Shown here in pieces: positions 1 through 6,727 of a DNA stretch of 23,478 nt (the stretch's first letter is position 1; every line of letters begins with the position of its first letter). Source of the stretch: an uncultured Clostridium sp. (GTDB lineage Bacteria; Bacillota; Clostridia; Lachnospirales; Lachnospiraceae); the NCBI GenBank assembly GCA_958349075.1, contig CATWBR010000011.1:1-23478 (forward strand). Direction: 5' to 3'. A program made the position numbers and the translations under genes. The notes below the pieces were generated by a model. The model was given only the letters and a program-made list of their open reading frames with translations, did not search any database and was not told the origin of the DNA.

Positions 1-9
1 ATGTCACAC

Positions 10-15
10 TATAAT
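10..15 (+). promoter_or_regulatory. candidate -10 box of a promoter for ftsH
   Basis: TATAAT is a perfect -10 hexamer at 10-15, 186 bases upstream of the ftsH start. A second AT-rich stretch (TATAGAAT) follows at 19-26. The matching -35 would lie left of the window, so the promoter cannot be confirmed. A start site near 22 would give ftsH a leader of about 180 nt. Confidence 0.4.
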
Positions 16-63
16 GGTATAGAATAGATTGAGCTGTCTCTGCCACAATCAAGCCATGCATAT

Positions 64-120
64 GGGCGGCGGAGTATGCACTCAGGCCATAAAGAGCATG
101 GCCCGGCGTCTGCCGTACCC
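64..120 (+). promoter_or_regulatory. structured leader upstream of ftsH
   Basis: A central hairpin pairs GGCCAT (85-90) with ATGGCC (98-103) around a 7-nt loop. It is enclosed by an outer stem in which GGGCGGC (64-70) pairs with GCCG-TA-CCC (112-120), with a two-base bulge. It lies between the candidate -10 box and the ftsH ribosome binding site. It matches no riboswitch class I recognise and has no terminator-like T run. Any regulatory role is inference. Confidence 0.3.
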
Positions 121-200
121 GTTGAGCACTGATTGTGCATGAATACATCCGGCGGGGCAATCAGGCGGACTGTAATGTCTATTCGGAATGGAGAACACAT

Positions 201-2309
201 ATGGATAACAATAACAACCAGAATAAGAATGGTAAGAATCCCAAGGGCGGGCAAAATTACATGGTTCTTGTCATTACTATGATCTTTACATTGCTCTGTG
301 TCAGCGCAATGCATAATCTCTGGCAGCAGAGCAGGACGCAGCTTGTGCCCTACAGTGAGTTTAACCAGATGTTAAAGGATGGGGAAGTGGAGTCGGTTAT
401 CGTAAGCAGCAACAAGATTCAGATTACCCCCAAGAAGGATTCCAAGAAGTACACCGGAAGCCAGAGCAAGTACGGCGGACTGATTGGAATTGAGTATTAT
501 GCAATTCCAATGTATGATCCGGATCTCCAGGTGAAGCTGGATAAGGCCGGAGTAACCCAGTATGAACAGGCCCAGGTGGACGCTACGGCCAGCATTATTG
601 TGCTGATTCTGGAATGGGTGCTGCCGATCGGCCTGATGGTTCTTCTCCTGAACTTTATGATGCGCCGGATGGGCGGCGGCAACGGCCTGATGGGCGTTGG
701 AAAGAGCAATGCCAAGGTCTATGTCCAGAAGGAGACGGGAGTTACATTTAAGGACGTGGCCGGTGAGGATGAGGCCAAGGAATCCCTGACCGAGATTGTA
801 GATTTCCTCCACAATCCCGGCAAATATACGAAGATTGGTGCAAAGCTTCCAAAGGGAGCCCTTCTTGTTGGCCCTCCCGGAACAGGTAAGACACTTCTTG
901 CCAAGGCAGTGGCGGGCGAGGCGAAAGTACCGTTTTATTCCCTGTCGGGTTCCGACTTTGTGGAGATGTTCGTCGGTGTCGGGGCTTCCCGTGTCCGGGA
1001 TTTGTTTAAACAGGCACAGCAGTCCGCACCGTGTATTATTTTCATCGATGAGGTGGATGCCATTGGTAAGAGCCGTGATTCCCGCCTCGGAGGCAACGAT
1101 GAGAGGGAGCAGACCCTGAACCAGTTGCTTTCCGAGATGGATGGATTCGATTCCTCCAAGGGTCTTCTTGTCATGGCGGCTACAAACCGTCCCGAGATTC
1201 TGGATCCGGCGCTTCTGCGTCCGGGCCGTTTTGACAGGCGTATTATCGTGGATAAGCCGGACTTAAAGGGCCGTATCAACATATTAAAGGTTCATTCCAA
1301 AGATGTGAAGCTGGATGAATCTGTTAACTTTGAAGAGATTGCACTGGCAACTTCGGGCGCAGTGGGCGCCGACCTGGCCAACATGATGAACGAGGCCGCC
1401 ATCACGGCCGTTAAACACGGCAGACATGCGGTAGCCCAGAGCGATTTGTTTGAGGCCGTGGAGTTAGTATTAGTCGGTAAGGAGAAGAAGGACCGAATTC
1501 TCAGCAAGGAAGAGCGCCGTATCGTTTCCTACCACGAGGTAGGCCATGCGCTGGTAAGCGCGCTGCAAAAGGATGCGGAACCGGTCCAGAAGATTACAAT
1601 TGTGCCCAGGACAATGGGCGCCCTCGGCTATGTTATGCACGTTCCGGAGGAGGAGAAATACCTCAATACGGAGAAGGAAATCCGCGCTATGCTGGTGGGA
1701 TATCTGGCAGGGCGTGCAGCGGAAGAGATCGTATTCGATACGGTTACGACCGGCGCTTCCAATGATATCGAGCAGGCTACGAGAATTGCCAGAGCCATGA
1801 TCACCCAGTACGGTATGTCGAAGAAATTTGGCCTGATGGGTCTTGAGAGCAGGGAAAACCAGTATCTGAACGGCCGCACCGTGCTTAACTGCAGTGATGT
1901 CACGGCAGCCGAGATCGACCAGGAGGTTATGGGCATTCTCAAAGATTCCTATGCGGAGGCCAAGAGGCTTCTTCTTGAAAACAGGGATGTCATGGATAAG
2001 ATTGCCGCTTTCCTGATTGAGAAGGAGACAATTACGGGCAAAGAATTTATGAAGATTTTCCGCAAGGTGAAGGGACTTCCTGAGCCGGAGGAGAAGAAGC
2101 CTGAAGTGATAAGCGCCGACAGCAGTGAAAACAAAGCAGACGCTGCAGAGGTGACGGCTGATTCTAAACCGGCGGATCATGAACCGGCTGAACAGGCCGG
2201 AACGGTCGAAGATATTGAGACGGAGGCTGTTGTGGAAAACGGAGAGAATGAACCGGAGACAAAGGGTTCGGATGCACCGGCAGCAGAGGATGAGACAAGA
2301 GAAATTTAA
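201..2309 (+). CDS. ftsH: ATP-dependent zinc metalloprotease FtsH
   Basis: Membrane-anchored AAA+ protease that unfolds and degrades membrane and short-lived cytosolic proteins as a hexamer. The ATG at 201 is chosen because GGAG at 190-193 sits 7 nt upstream; the frame is open back to 135 but that start has no such site. The product is 702 aa. Visible in order: Asn/Lys-rich N-terminus, membrane segment about 20-40, extracytoplasmic part about 41-128, second membrane segment about 130-153, AAA domain with Walker A GPPGTGKT (224-231), Walker B IIFIDE (279-284), pore-loop FVGVGA (257-262), and arginine-rich second region of homology (about 329-347). The zinc site is HEVGH (445-449) with likely third ligand Asp522. 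The usual motif is HEAGH; the Ala-to-Val change leaves the metal ligands and catalytic Glu intact. After residue 627 comes an acidic, low-complexity tail of about 75 residues. Confidence 0.97.
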   Translation: MDNNNNQNKNGKNPKGGQNYMVLVITMIFTLLCVSAMHNLWQQSRTQLVPYSEFNQMLKDGEVESVIVSSNKIQITPKKDSKKYTGSQSKYGGLIGIEYYAIPMYDPDLQVKLDKAGVTQYEQAQVDATASIIVLILEWVLPIGLMVLLLNFMMRRMGGGNGLMGVGKSNAKVYVQKETGVTFKDVAGEDEAKESLTEIVDFLHNPGKYTKIGAKLPKGALLVGPPGTGKTLLAKAVAGEAKVPFYSLSGSDFVEMFVGVGASRVRDLFKQAQQSAPCIIFIDEVDAIGKSRDSRLGGNDEREQTLNQLLSEMDGFDSSKGLLVMAATNRPEILDPALLRPGRFDRRIIVDKPDLKGRINILKVHSKDVKLDESVNFEEIALATSGAVGADLANMMNEAAITAVKHGRHAVAQSDLFEAVELVLVGKEKKDRILSKEERRIVSYHEVGHALVSALQKDAEPVQKITIVPRTMGALGYVMHVPEEEKYLNTEKEIRAMLVGYLAGRAAEEIVFDTVTTGASNDIEQATRIARAMITQYGMSKKFGLMGLESRENQYLNGRTVLNCSDVTAAEIDQEVMGILKDSYAEAKRLLLENRDVMDKIAAFLIEKETITGKEFMKIFRKVKGLPEPEEKKPEVISADSSENKADAAEVTADSKPADHEPAEQAGTVEDIETEAVVENGENEPETKGSDAPAAEDETREI

Positions 2310-2375
2310 AGATCGATCAGAGTTAGGACAGAACAGAGATTAAGACAGAATGTAATTTAACATGGAATAGAAGTT

Positions 2376-2420
2376 ATCAAAGAAACAGGCCTGAATGGGA
2401 TTCGGGCCTGTTTCTTTGAT
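2376..2420. terminator. bidirectional terminator between convergent ftsH and DUF1846 genes
   Basis: A 20-bp stem (2376-2395 with 2401-2420, one G-T pair) encloses a 5-nt loop. The 16 outer pairs are perfect: ATCAAAGAAACAGGCC against its reverse complement. The A-rich left foot and T-rich right foot supply short U tracts for RNA made in either direction. It lies between two convergent genes, as expected for a shared terminator. A weaker GAAAAG/CTTTTC stem at 2432-2456 and a GTCCGG/CCGGAC stem at 2464-2488 follow on the DUF1846 side. Confidence 0.85.
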
Positions 2421-2501
2421 TGAGTGGCAATGAAAAGTTCGCGAAGCGTGCTTTTCGTTGTTTGTCCGGCAGGTCAAAGATACCGGACGGTTCTATAAAG
2501 T

Positions 2502-3980
2502 TTAATGGTACAGTCTGTTATGTTCGTATACCGGTTCCGACGTAAGGCCGATTCCCAGTTTCTGGAAGGTTTTGATATCGACTTCCGACAGCATGACGGA
2601 GGTATGAACCTGGCAGTGTTTCAGCTTTGGAAGCTGCTCCAGGGCAATCTGCGCATTCTTGTCGGTTGCGGCACACATAGAGAGGGCAATGAGAACCTCG
2701 TCCGTGTGGAGGCGCGGGTTTTTGCTGCCGAGGTAATCGACCTTCAGCTTCTGGATCGGCTCGATAGCGGTCGGTGAAATCAGGTGAACGCCATGAGGGA
2801 TGTTACCCAGGGCCTTAACTGCATTGAGCAGGAGAGCGGCGGAGGCACCCAGAAGGTTGGACGTCTTGCCTGTCTCAATTCTTCCGTCCGGCAGTTCGAT
2901 GGCAGCGGCCGGAGCGCCTTCCCTCTCGGCCTCGGCCAGGGCGGCCGGGACCACCCTGCGCATCTCGGTGGAGATTTTAGCCTGTTTCATCAGAAGCTCA
3001 ATCTTATAAACTTCCTCCTTGCTGCCTTCTTCCTTGGCAACACGGTTTAAAGCCTGGTAATAACGGCGGATAATCTCCTGTTTGGAAGCTTCACAGCAGG
3101 CATCGTCGTCAAAAATGCAGTTGCCGGCCATATTAACGCCCATGTCCGTTGGAGATTTATAAGGGTTATCTCCATAGATTCCCTCAAAAATAGCGCTGAG
3201 TACCGGGAAAATTTCAATGTCGCGGTTATAATTGACCGTCGTCACCCCATATGCTTCTAAATGGAAGGGATCAATCATATTGACATCGTTCAAATCTGCG
3301 GTAGCAGCCTCATAAGCCAGGTTAACCGGGTGTTTAATCGGAATATTCCAGATTGGGAACGTCTCAAATTTGGCATATCCGGCCTTGACGCCGCGTTTAT
3401 TCTCATGATAAAGCTGAGACAGGCAGGTAGCCATCTTTCCGCTTCCGGGACCGGGGGCGGTCACGATCACGAGAGGTTTGGAGGTTTCGATATAATCATT
3501 CTTACCGTACCCTTCATCGCTCACAATCAGCGGTACATTTCCGGGATAACCATCGATTGTATAGTGGCGGTAAACGCGGATTCCCATATGTTCCAGTTTC
3601 TTCTTAAACGTATCGGCGCTGGCCTGCCCGGAATAGTGGGTAATTACGACACTGCCCACATAGAGTCCTTTATCCGTAAAAGCCTGGATGAGGCGGAGTA
3701 CGTCCACGTCATAAGTAATACCGAGATCGGAGCGGATTTTATTCTTCTCAATATCCGCAGCACTGATGGCAATTACAATCTCAGCCTGATCAGCAAGCTG
3801 CAGCAGCATCCGAAGCTTACTGTCGGGGGCAAACCCCGGCAGAACCCTGGAAGCATGGAAATCATCAAACAGCTTCCCGCCAAACTCAAGGTAAAGCTTA
3901 TCCCCAAACTGATCAATACGCTCGCGGATGTGATCCGACTGCGTCTTCAGATATTTGTCATTGTCAAAACCTAATTTCAT
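2502..3980 (-). CDS. DUF1846 family protein (UPF0371)
   Basis: A 492-residue soluble protein matching in length and sequence the DUF1846 family, widespread in Firmicutes and Actinobacteria; structures exist for some members but I know of no settled function. The N-terminus (MKLGFDNDKYLKTQS) is typical of the family. A Gly-rich APGPGSGK segment at 175-182 is P-loop-like, in a stretch reading as strand-loop-helix, so nucleotide or phosphate binding is plausible but not shown. No signal peptide or membrane segment is seen. The ATG at 3980 follows AAGGATGGGA on the minus strand. The gene is monocistronic, with its own promoter (4042 to 4015) and a terminator shared with ftsH. Confidence 0.85.
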   Translation of the reverse strand: MKLGFDNDKYLKTQSDHIRERIDQFGDKLYLEFGGKLFDDFHASRVLPGFAPDSKLRMLLQLADQAEIVIAISAADIEKNKIRSDLGITYDVDVLRLIQAFTDKGLYVGSVVITHYSGQASADTFKKKLEHMGIRVYRHYTIDGYPGNVPLIVSDEGYGKNDYIETSKPLVIVTAPGPGSGKMATCLSQLYHENKRGVKAGYAKFETFPIWNIPIKHPVNLAYEAATADLNDVNMIDPFHLEAYGVTTVNYNRDIEIFPVLSAIFEGIYGDNPYKSPTDMGVNMAGNCIFDDDACCEASKQEIIRRYYQALNRVAKEEGSKEEVYKIELLMKQAKISTEMRRVVPAALAEAEREGAPAAAIELPDGRIETGKTSNLLGASAALLLNAVKALGNIPHGVHLISPTAIEPIQKLKVDYLGSKNPRLHTDEVLIALSMCAATDKNAQIALEQLPKLKHCQVHTSVMLSEVDIKTFQKLGIGLTSEPVYEHNRLYH

Positions 3981-4014
3981 AACGTCCCATCCTTATCTAT
4001 AAGTAATATTTTAA

Positions 4015-4042
4015 AATATAAACCCATCCTATTATCCTACAA
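4015..4042 (-). promoter_or_regulatory. promoter candidate for the DUF1846 gene
   Basis: On the minus strand, TTGTAG (4042-4037) and TATATT (4020-4015) are separated by 16 bp and stand 35 bp upstream of the start codon. The region is strongly AT-rich. Both hexamers are close to the sigma-70/SigA consensus. Confidence 0.55.
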
Positions 4043-4150
4043 AAAAGAGGATTTGAGTAGGGGGAAAATGAAAAAAGTTAAAAAATGTGCGGAAAAGTTA
4101 TAGAAAGTGACAGAAAAACGAGTTGGGGCTGGAAAAGGTGGGGGGGAGGG

Positions 4151-4159
4151 TGGTATAAT
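4151..4159 (+). promoter_or_regulatory. extended -10 promoter for the ogt operon
   Basis: TGGTATAAT (4151-4159) is a perfect TATAAT preceded by a TGn extension, which in Firmicutes can compensate for a missing -35. No good -35 is present at the right distance: that position is occupied by a G-rich tract (4125-4153). Transcription would run through the palindromic element at 4174-4309 before reaching ogt. Confidence 0.6.
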
Positions 4160-4173
4160 ATCCGCGTAGGCAA

Positions 4174-4309
4174 TGAGCCGGGTGAGTGGAAAAATAATCA
4201 GGTTCCCGAACGGGAGCTCGTTCCCGTTCGAAAACCTGCTTATTTTTCCACTCACAGGGCGAAGCCCGTGAGTTAGGAAAGCTCCGCTTTCCTAACTCCC
4301 CCCGGCTCA
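4174..4309 (+). repeat. 136-bp multi-arm palindromic element in the ogt leader
   Basis: The outer stem TGAGCCGGG (4174-4182) pairs with CCCGGCTCA (4301-4309). Inside are three arms. Arm 1 pairs 4182-4197 with 4240-4255 (16 bp, GTGAGTGGAAAAATAA and its complement), then CAGGTT/AACCTG (4199-4204, 4233-4238), then CGAACGGGA/TCCCGTTCG (4207-4215, 4222-4230). Arm 2 is the small hairpin GGGC-GAA-GCCC (4257-4267). Arm 3 pairs 4270-4282 with 4286-4298 (13 bp, triloop TCC). The result is a four-way junction with almost every base paired. It could be a palindromic mobile repeat or a structured RNA; no transposase is adjacent and no protein is credible here. Confidence 0.85.
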
Positions 4310-4391
4310 GTAGTGAAACGCGATTCCAGCTTTCCTGCCCCCTACCAGTTACCCTTTCACCCTTCCATTTCAAGAAAGAAGGTCCCCCTCC

Positions 4392-4889
4392 ATGCGATAC
4401 ACAATCCAAATTACAACCCCAATCGGCCCGCTTCTCCTTGCGGAGGAAAACAACGCATTAGCCGAAATTTCATTCGCTGTAAAAGAACCAAAAACCTTCC
4501 AGGCAGGCCGTCAGGCGGAGTCTGTAGAACAGGAGACACCGCTGCTTTTGGAGACAAAGCGCGAATTGGAAGAATATTTTGCCGGTACGCGAAGGACATT
4601 TGACATCCCGCTCTCGATGCGCGGGACATCTTTCCAGAAACAGGTCTGGGAGCAGCTTCTCACGGTTCCGTACGGAGAGACAATAACATATGGAGAGATA
4701 GCCGCAAGAATCGGAAATCCGAGAGCCGGCCGGGCGGTCGGTATGGCGAACCACCATAATCCGATTCCGATCATTGTGCCGTGTCACCGTGTAATCGGCG
4801 CCGACGGCCGTTTGACAGGATACGGCGGAGGACTGCCGATTAAAGAAAAGCTCCTCGAATTAGAAAAGGAACACAGGGGAACCAAGTGA
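4392..4889 (+). CDS. ogt: methylated-DNA--[protein]-cysteine S-methyltransferase
   Basis: A suicide DNA repair protein that moves the methyl group from O6-methylguanine to its own cysteine. The product is 165 aa, typical of stand-alone Ogt/MGMT proteins. The acceptor motif PCHRV lies at 130-134, with Cys131 as acceptor. Upstream is the winged-helix DNA-binding part (TSFQKQVWEQLLTVPYGET, 79-97), including YGEIA at 100-104 and the RAVGMAN stretch 114-120. The N-terminal domain (1-75) is the usual poorly conserved one. The ATG has AAGAAGG 9 nt upstream. It is the first gene of the long plus-strand run, and its stop codon overlaps the next start (TGATG), implying translational coupling. Ogt and Ada C-terminal domains are hard to tell apart by name; the activity is not in doubt. 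Confidence 0.93.
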   Translation: MRYTIQITTPIGPLLLAEENNALAEISFAVKEPKTFQAGRQAESVEQETPLLLETKRELEEYFAGTRRTFDIPLSMRGTSFQKQVWEQLLTVPYGETITYGEIAARIGNPRAGRAVGMANHHNPIPIIVPCHRVIGADGRLTGYGGGLPIKEKLLELEKEHRGTK

Positions 4890-6196
4890 TGAGAAAGTGG
4901 CTGATATTAAGCATGTGCGCCTGTCTGCTGACAGGGTGCACACGGTATAACCCGGCGGAGATGCCGGACATCGTCGGGGAAGAGACGGAATCCGGCGCGG
5001 CGGAGAACCCTGCCTCGGGCAGCAATGCCATAGACGGAGATTCTGCTGAAACCGCTGACGGCAAAGAACAGGGTCAGGCGGGCACAACGCCGGGAAGTTC
5101 CCAAAATGCGGAGAATTCTCCCAAGGGTCCGCTGGCGGCCAAGCTTGAGAAGATACTTCAGATTACAGACGGGGATGATCTTCTTGAGCAGCGTGAGCCC
5201 GTAAAAGTAAAAGGCATCTACGTTTCCGCCTATGTGGCAGGGAATGAAAAGATGATGGACAATATTATAAAGCAGATCGATGCGACGGAACTGAATGCGG
5301 TAGTCATAGATTTTAAAAATGACGACGGCCGCATTACCGCGCCCGTAGATTCGGAGATGTTCAGTGAGATAGACGCATGTAAAGCCTATATTCCCGATCT
5401 GGAAGCCCTGCTTCAAAAACTGAAAGAACACGATATTTACACCATAGCCCGGATTGTGGCCTTTAAAGATCCCTACCTGGCGGAGAAAAAGCCGGATTGG
5501 AGCCTGAAAAAAGCGGACGGTTCCCTCTACAGGGATAAAAAGGGCCTGGCCTGGGTAAACCCATACAGACAGGAAGTGTGGGATTATCTGGTGGAAGCAG
5601 GGACTAAGGCAGCCGATGCCGGTTTCGATGAAATACAGTTTGATTATATACGCTTTGCCACCGACTCCACGATGCGCGAGGTAGTGTTCGGCGAGGAGGA
5701 GACGAAAGGACGTTCCAAGACGGATATCATTGCGGAATTTACCGAATACGCCTTTGATAAGCTGACGCCTCTCGGAGTATTCGTTTCCGCCGATGTCTTC
5801 GGAGCAATTATCGGGAGCGAGGAGGATGCCGGCGCGGTAGGCCAGATCTACGGCGAGATGGCGCAGAACCTGGATTATATCTGTCCGATGATTTACCCGT
5901 CCCACTACGGCGACGGCAACTTCGGGCTCGATCACCCCGATATGCATCCCTATGAGACAATTCTCGGGGCGCTGCAGAAATCGGAGGCCGAACTTTCGGC
6001 CTATCCGGCGGAGGAACGCCAGGCGATCGTCCGTCCGTGGCTCCAGGACTTTACGGCAACCTATCTGAAACATCACATTAAATACGGCAACGAAGAGGTA
6101 CGCAAGCAGATCCAGGCGGTATACGATGCGGGATATGAGGAATGGATTCTGTGGAATGCATCAAACAACTATCATTACGGAGGACTTGAACAATGA
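4889..6196 (+). CDS. lipoprotein with putative glycoside hydrolase domain (DUF4015)
   Basis: A 435-aa predicted surface lipoprotein. The N-terminus is Met-Arg-Lys, a hydrophobic core and lipobox LLTGC (13-17), so Cys17 should be lipidated after signal peptidase II cleavage. Residues about 18-85 are acidic, Ser/Gly/Ala-rich and probably a flexible tether. From about 105 (VKGIYVSAYVAG) to the end is a TIM-barrel-like domain of the DUF4015 putative glycosyl hydrolase type, with VIDFKNDDGRI near 137-147, FDEIQFDYIRF near 244-254 and CPMIYPSHY near 330-338. The Asp/Glu residues in these strand ends are the candidates for catalysis. Substrate is unknown; a cell-envelope polysaccharide is a guess. 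AGGGGA lies 8 nt before the ATG at 4889; a GTG at 4886 is possible. Its stop overlaps the DUF1653 start (ATGA). Confidence 0.85.
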   Translation: MRKWLILSMCACLLTGCTRYNPAEMPDIVGEETESGAAENPASGSNAIDGDSAETADGKEQGQAGTTPGSSQNAENSPKGPLAAKLEKILQITDGDDLLEQREPVKVKGIYVSAYVAGNEKMMDNIIKQIDATELNAVVIDFKNDDGRITAPVDSEMFSEIDACKAYIPDLEALLQKLKEHDIYTIARIVAFKDPYLAEKKPDWSLKKADGSLYRDKKGLAWVNPYRQEVWDYLVEAGTKAADAGFDEIQFDYIRFATDSTMREVVFGEEETKGRSKTDIIAEFTEYAFDKLTPLGVFVSADVFGAIIGSEEDAGAVGQIYGEMAQNLDYICPMIYPSHYGDGNFGLDHPDMHPYETILGALQKSEAELSAYPAEERQAIVRPWLQDFTATYLKHHIKYGNEEVRKQIQAVYDAGYEEWILWNASNNYHYGGLEQ

Positions 6197-6723
6197 ATGC
6201 AGATCCAAAACCAGGTGAATTTTACAGACACTTTAAAAATAAATTGTACCAGATCATGGCGGTGGCAAACCACTCGGAAACCGGAGAAAAGATGGTGGTT
6301 TACCAGGCGCTTTACGGAGACTACGGCGTCTGGGTCCGCCCGCTTGCCATGTTTACGGAAGAGGTGGACAAAAGCAAGTACCCGGATGTTTCACAGAGAT
6401 ACAGATTCGAGCAGGTATTTCCCGGACAGGGGCAGGATGCTTTAAACCATGCCTCAGACAGGGAAATACACCCGTACACCAGACCCGAGGAGGCGGCGGT
6501 CAGCCCAATGCTCTTAGAGTTTCTGGACACGGAGTCCTTTGAGGAACGGCTGGCCATTCTCCAGCGGATGAAGGGCAGGGTAGGGCAGAGAGAGGTAGAC
6601 AGCCTGTGCCTGTGCCTCGATGCGAAACCGTCCGACGGAACCATCGAAGAACAGCTTGACGGATTGAAACAGTATCTGAGAATGCAGCAGAGATACGACG
6701 CATCCAGACTGCGCCGGGGATAA
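6193..6723 (+). CDS. DUF1653 domain-containing protein
   Basis: A 176-aa cytoplasmic protein. The first about 70 residues ([26 protein letters not shown]...[20 protein letters not shown]) match the small DUF1653 domain, a compact beta-rich module of unknown function seen alone in many bacteria. The remainder (about 95-176), rich in Glu, Gln and Arg, is probably helical and is not part of that domain. GGAGG sits 9 nt upstream of the ATG, and the start overlaps the lipoprotein stop by 4 bp. It is followed 4 bp later by uvrC, so all three are almost certainly co-translated. No function is claimed. Confidence 0.8.
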   Translation: MNADPKPGEFYRHFKNKLYQIMAVANHSETGEKMVVYQALYGDYGVWVRPLAMFTEEVDKSKYPDVSQRYRFEQVFPGQGQDALNHASDREIHPYTRPEEAAVSPMLLEFLDTESFEERLAILQRMKGRVGQREVDSLCLCLDAKPSDGTIEEQLDGLKQYLRMQQRYDASRLRRG

Positions 6724-6727
6724 GAAA

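Noticed and set aside
135..200. Upstream start for ftsH at 135 adding 22 residues
   Set aside because: No ribosome binding site, and the added residues are unlike FtsH N-termini; ATG 201 has GGAG at the right spacing.
3261..3974. 237-codon plus-strand open frame opposite the DUF1846 gene
   Set aside because: Antisense shadow of a gene with clear family resemblance on the other strand.
4085..4409. Small open frames on both strands in the DUF1846-ogt gap
   Set aside because: They read through the palindromic element and produce repeated Glu/Arg/Pro peptides mirrored on both strands, as expected of inverted repeats rather than genes.
4907..6076. 389-codon minus-strand open frame opposite the DUF4015 lipoprotein
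   Set aside because: It is the antisense shadow of a well-supported gene, with no ribosome binding site or family resemblance.
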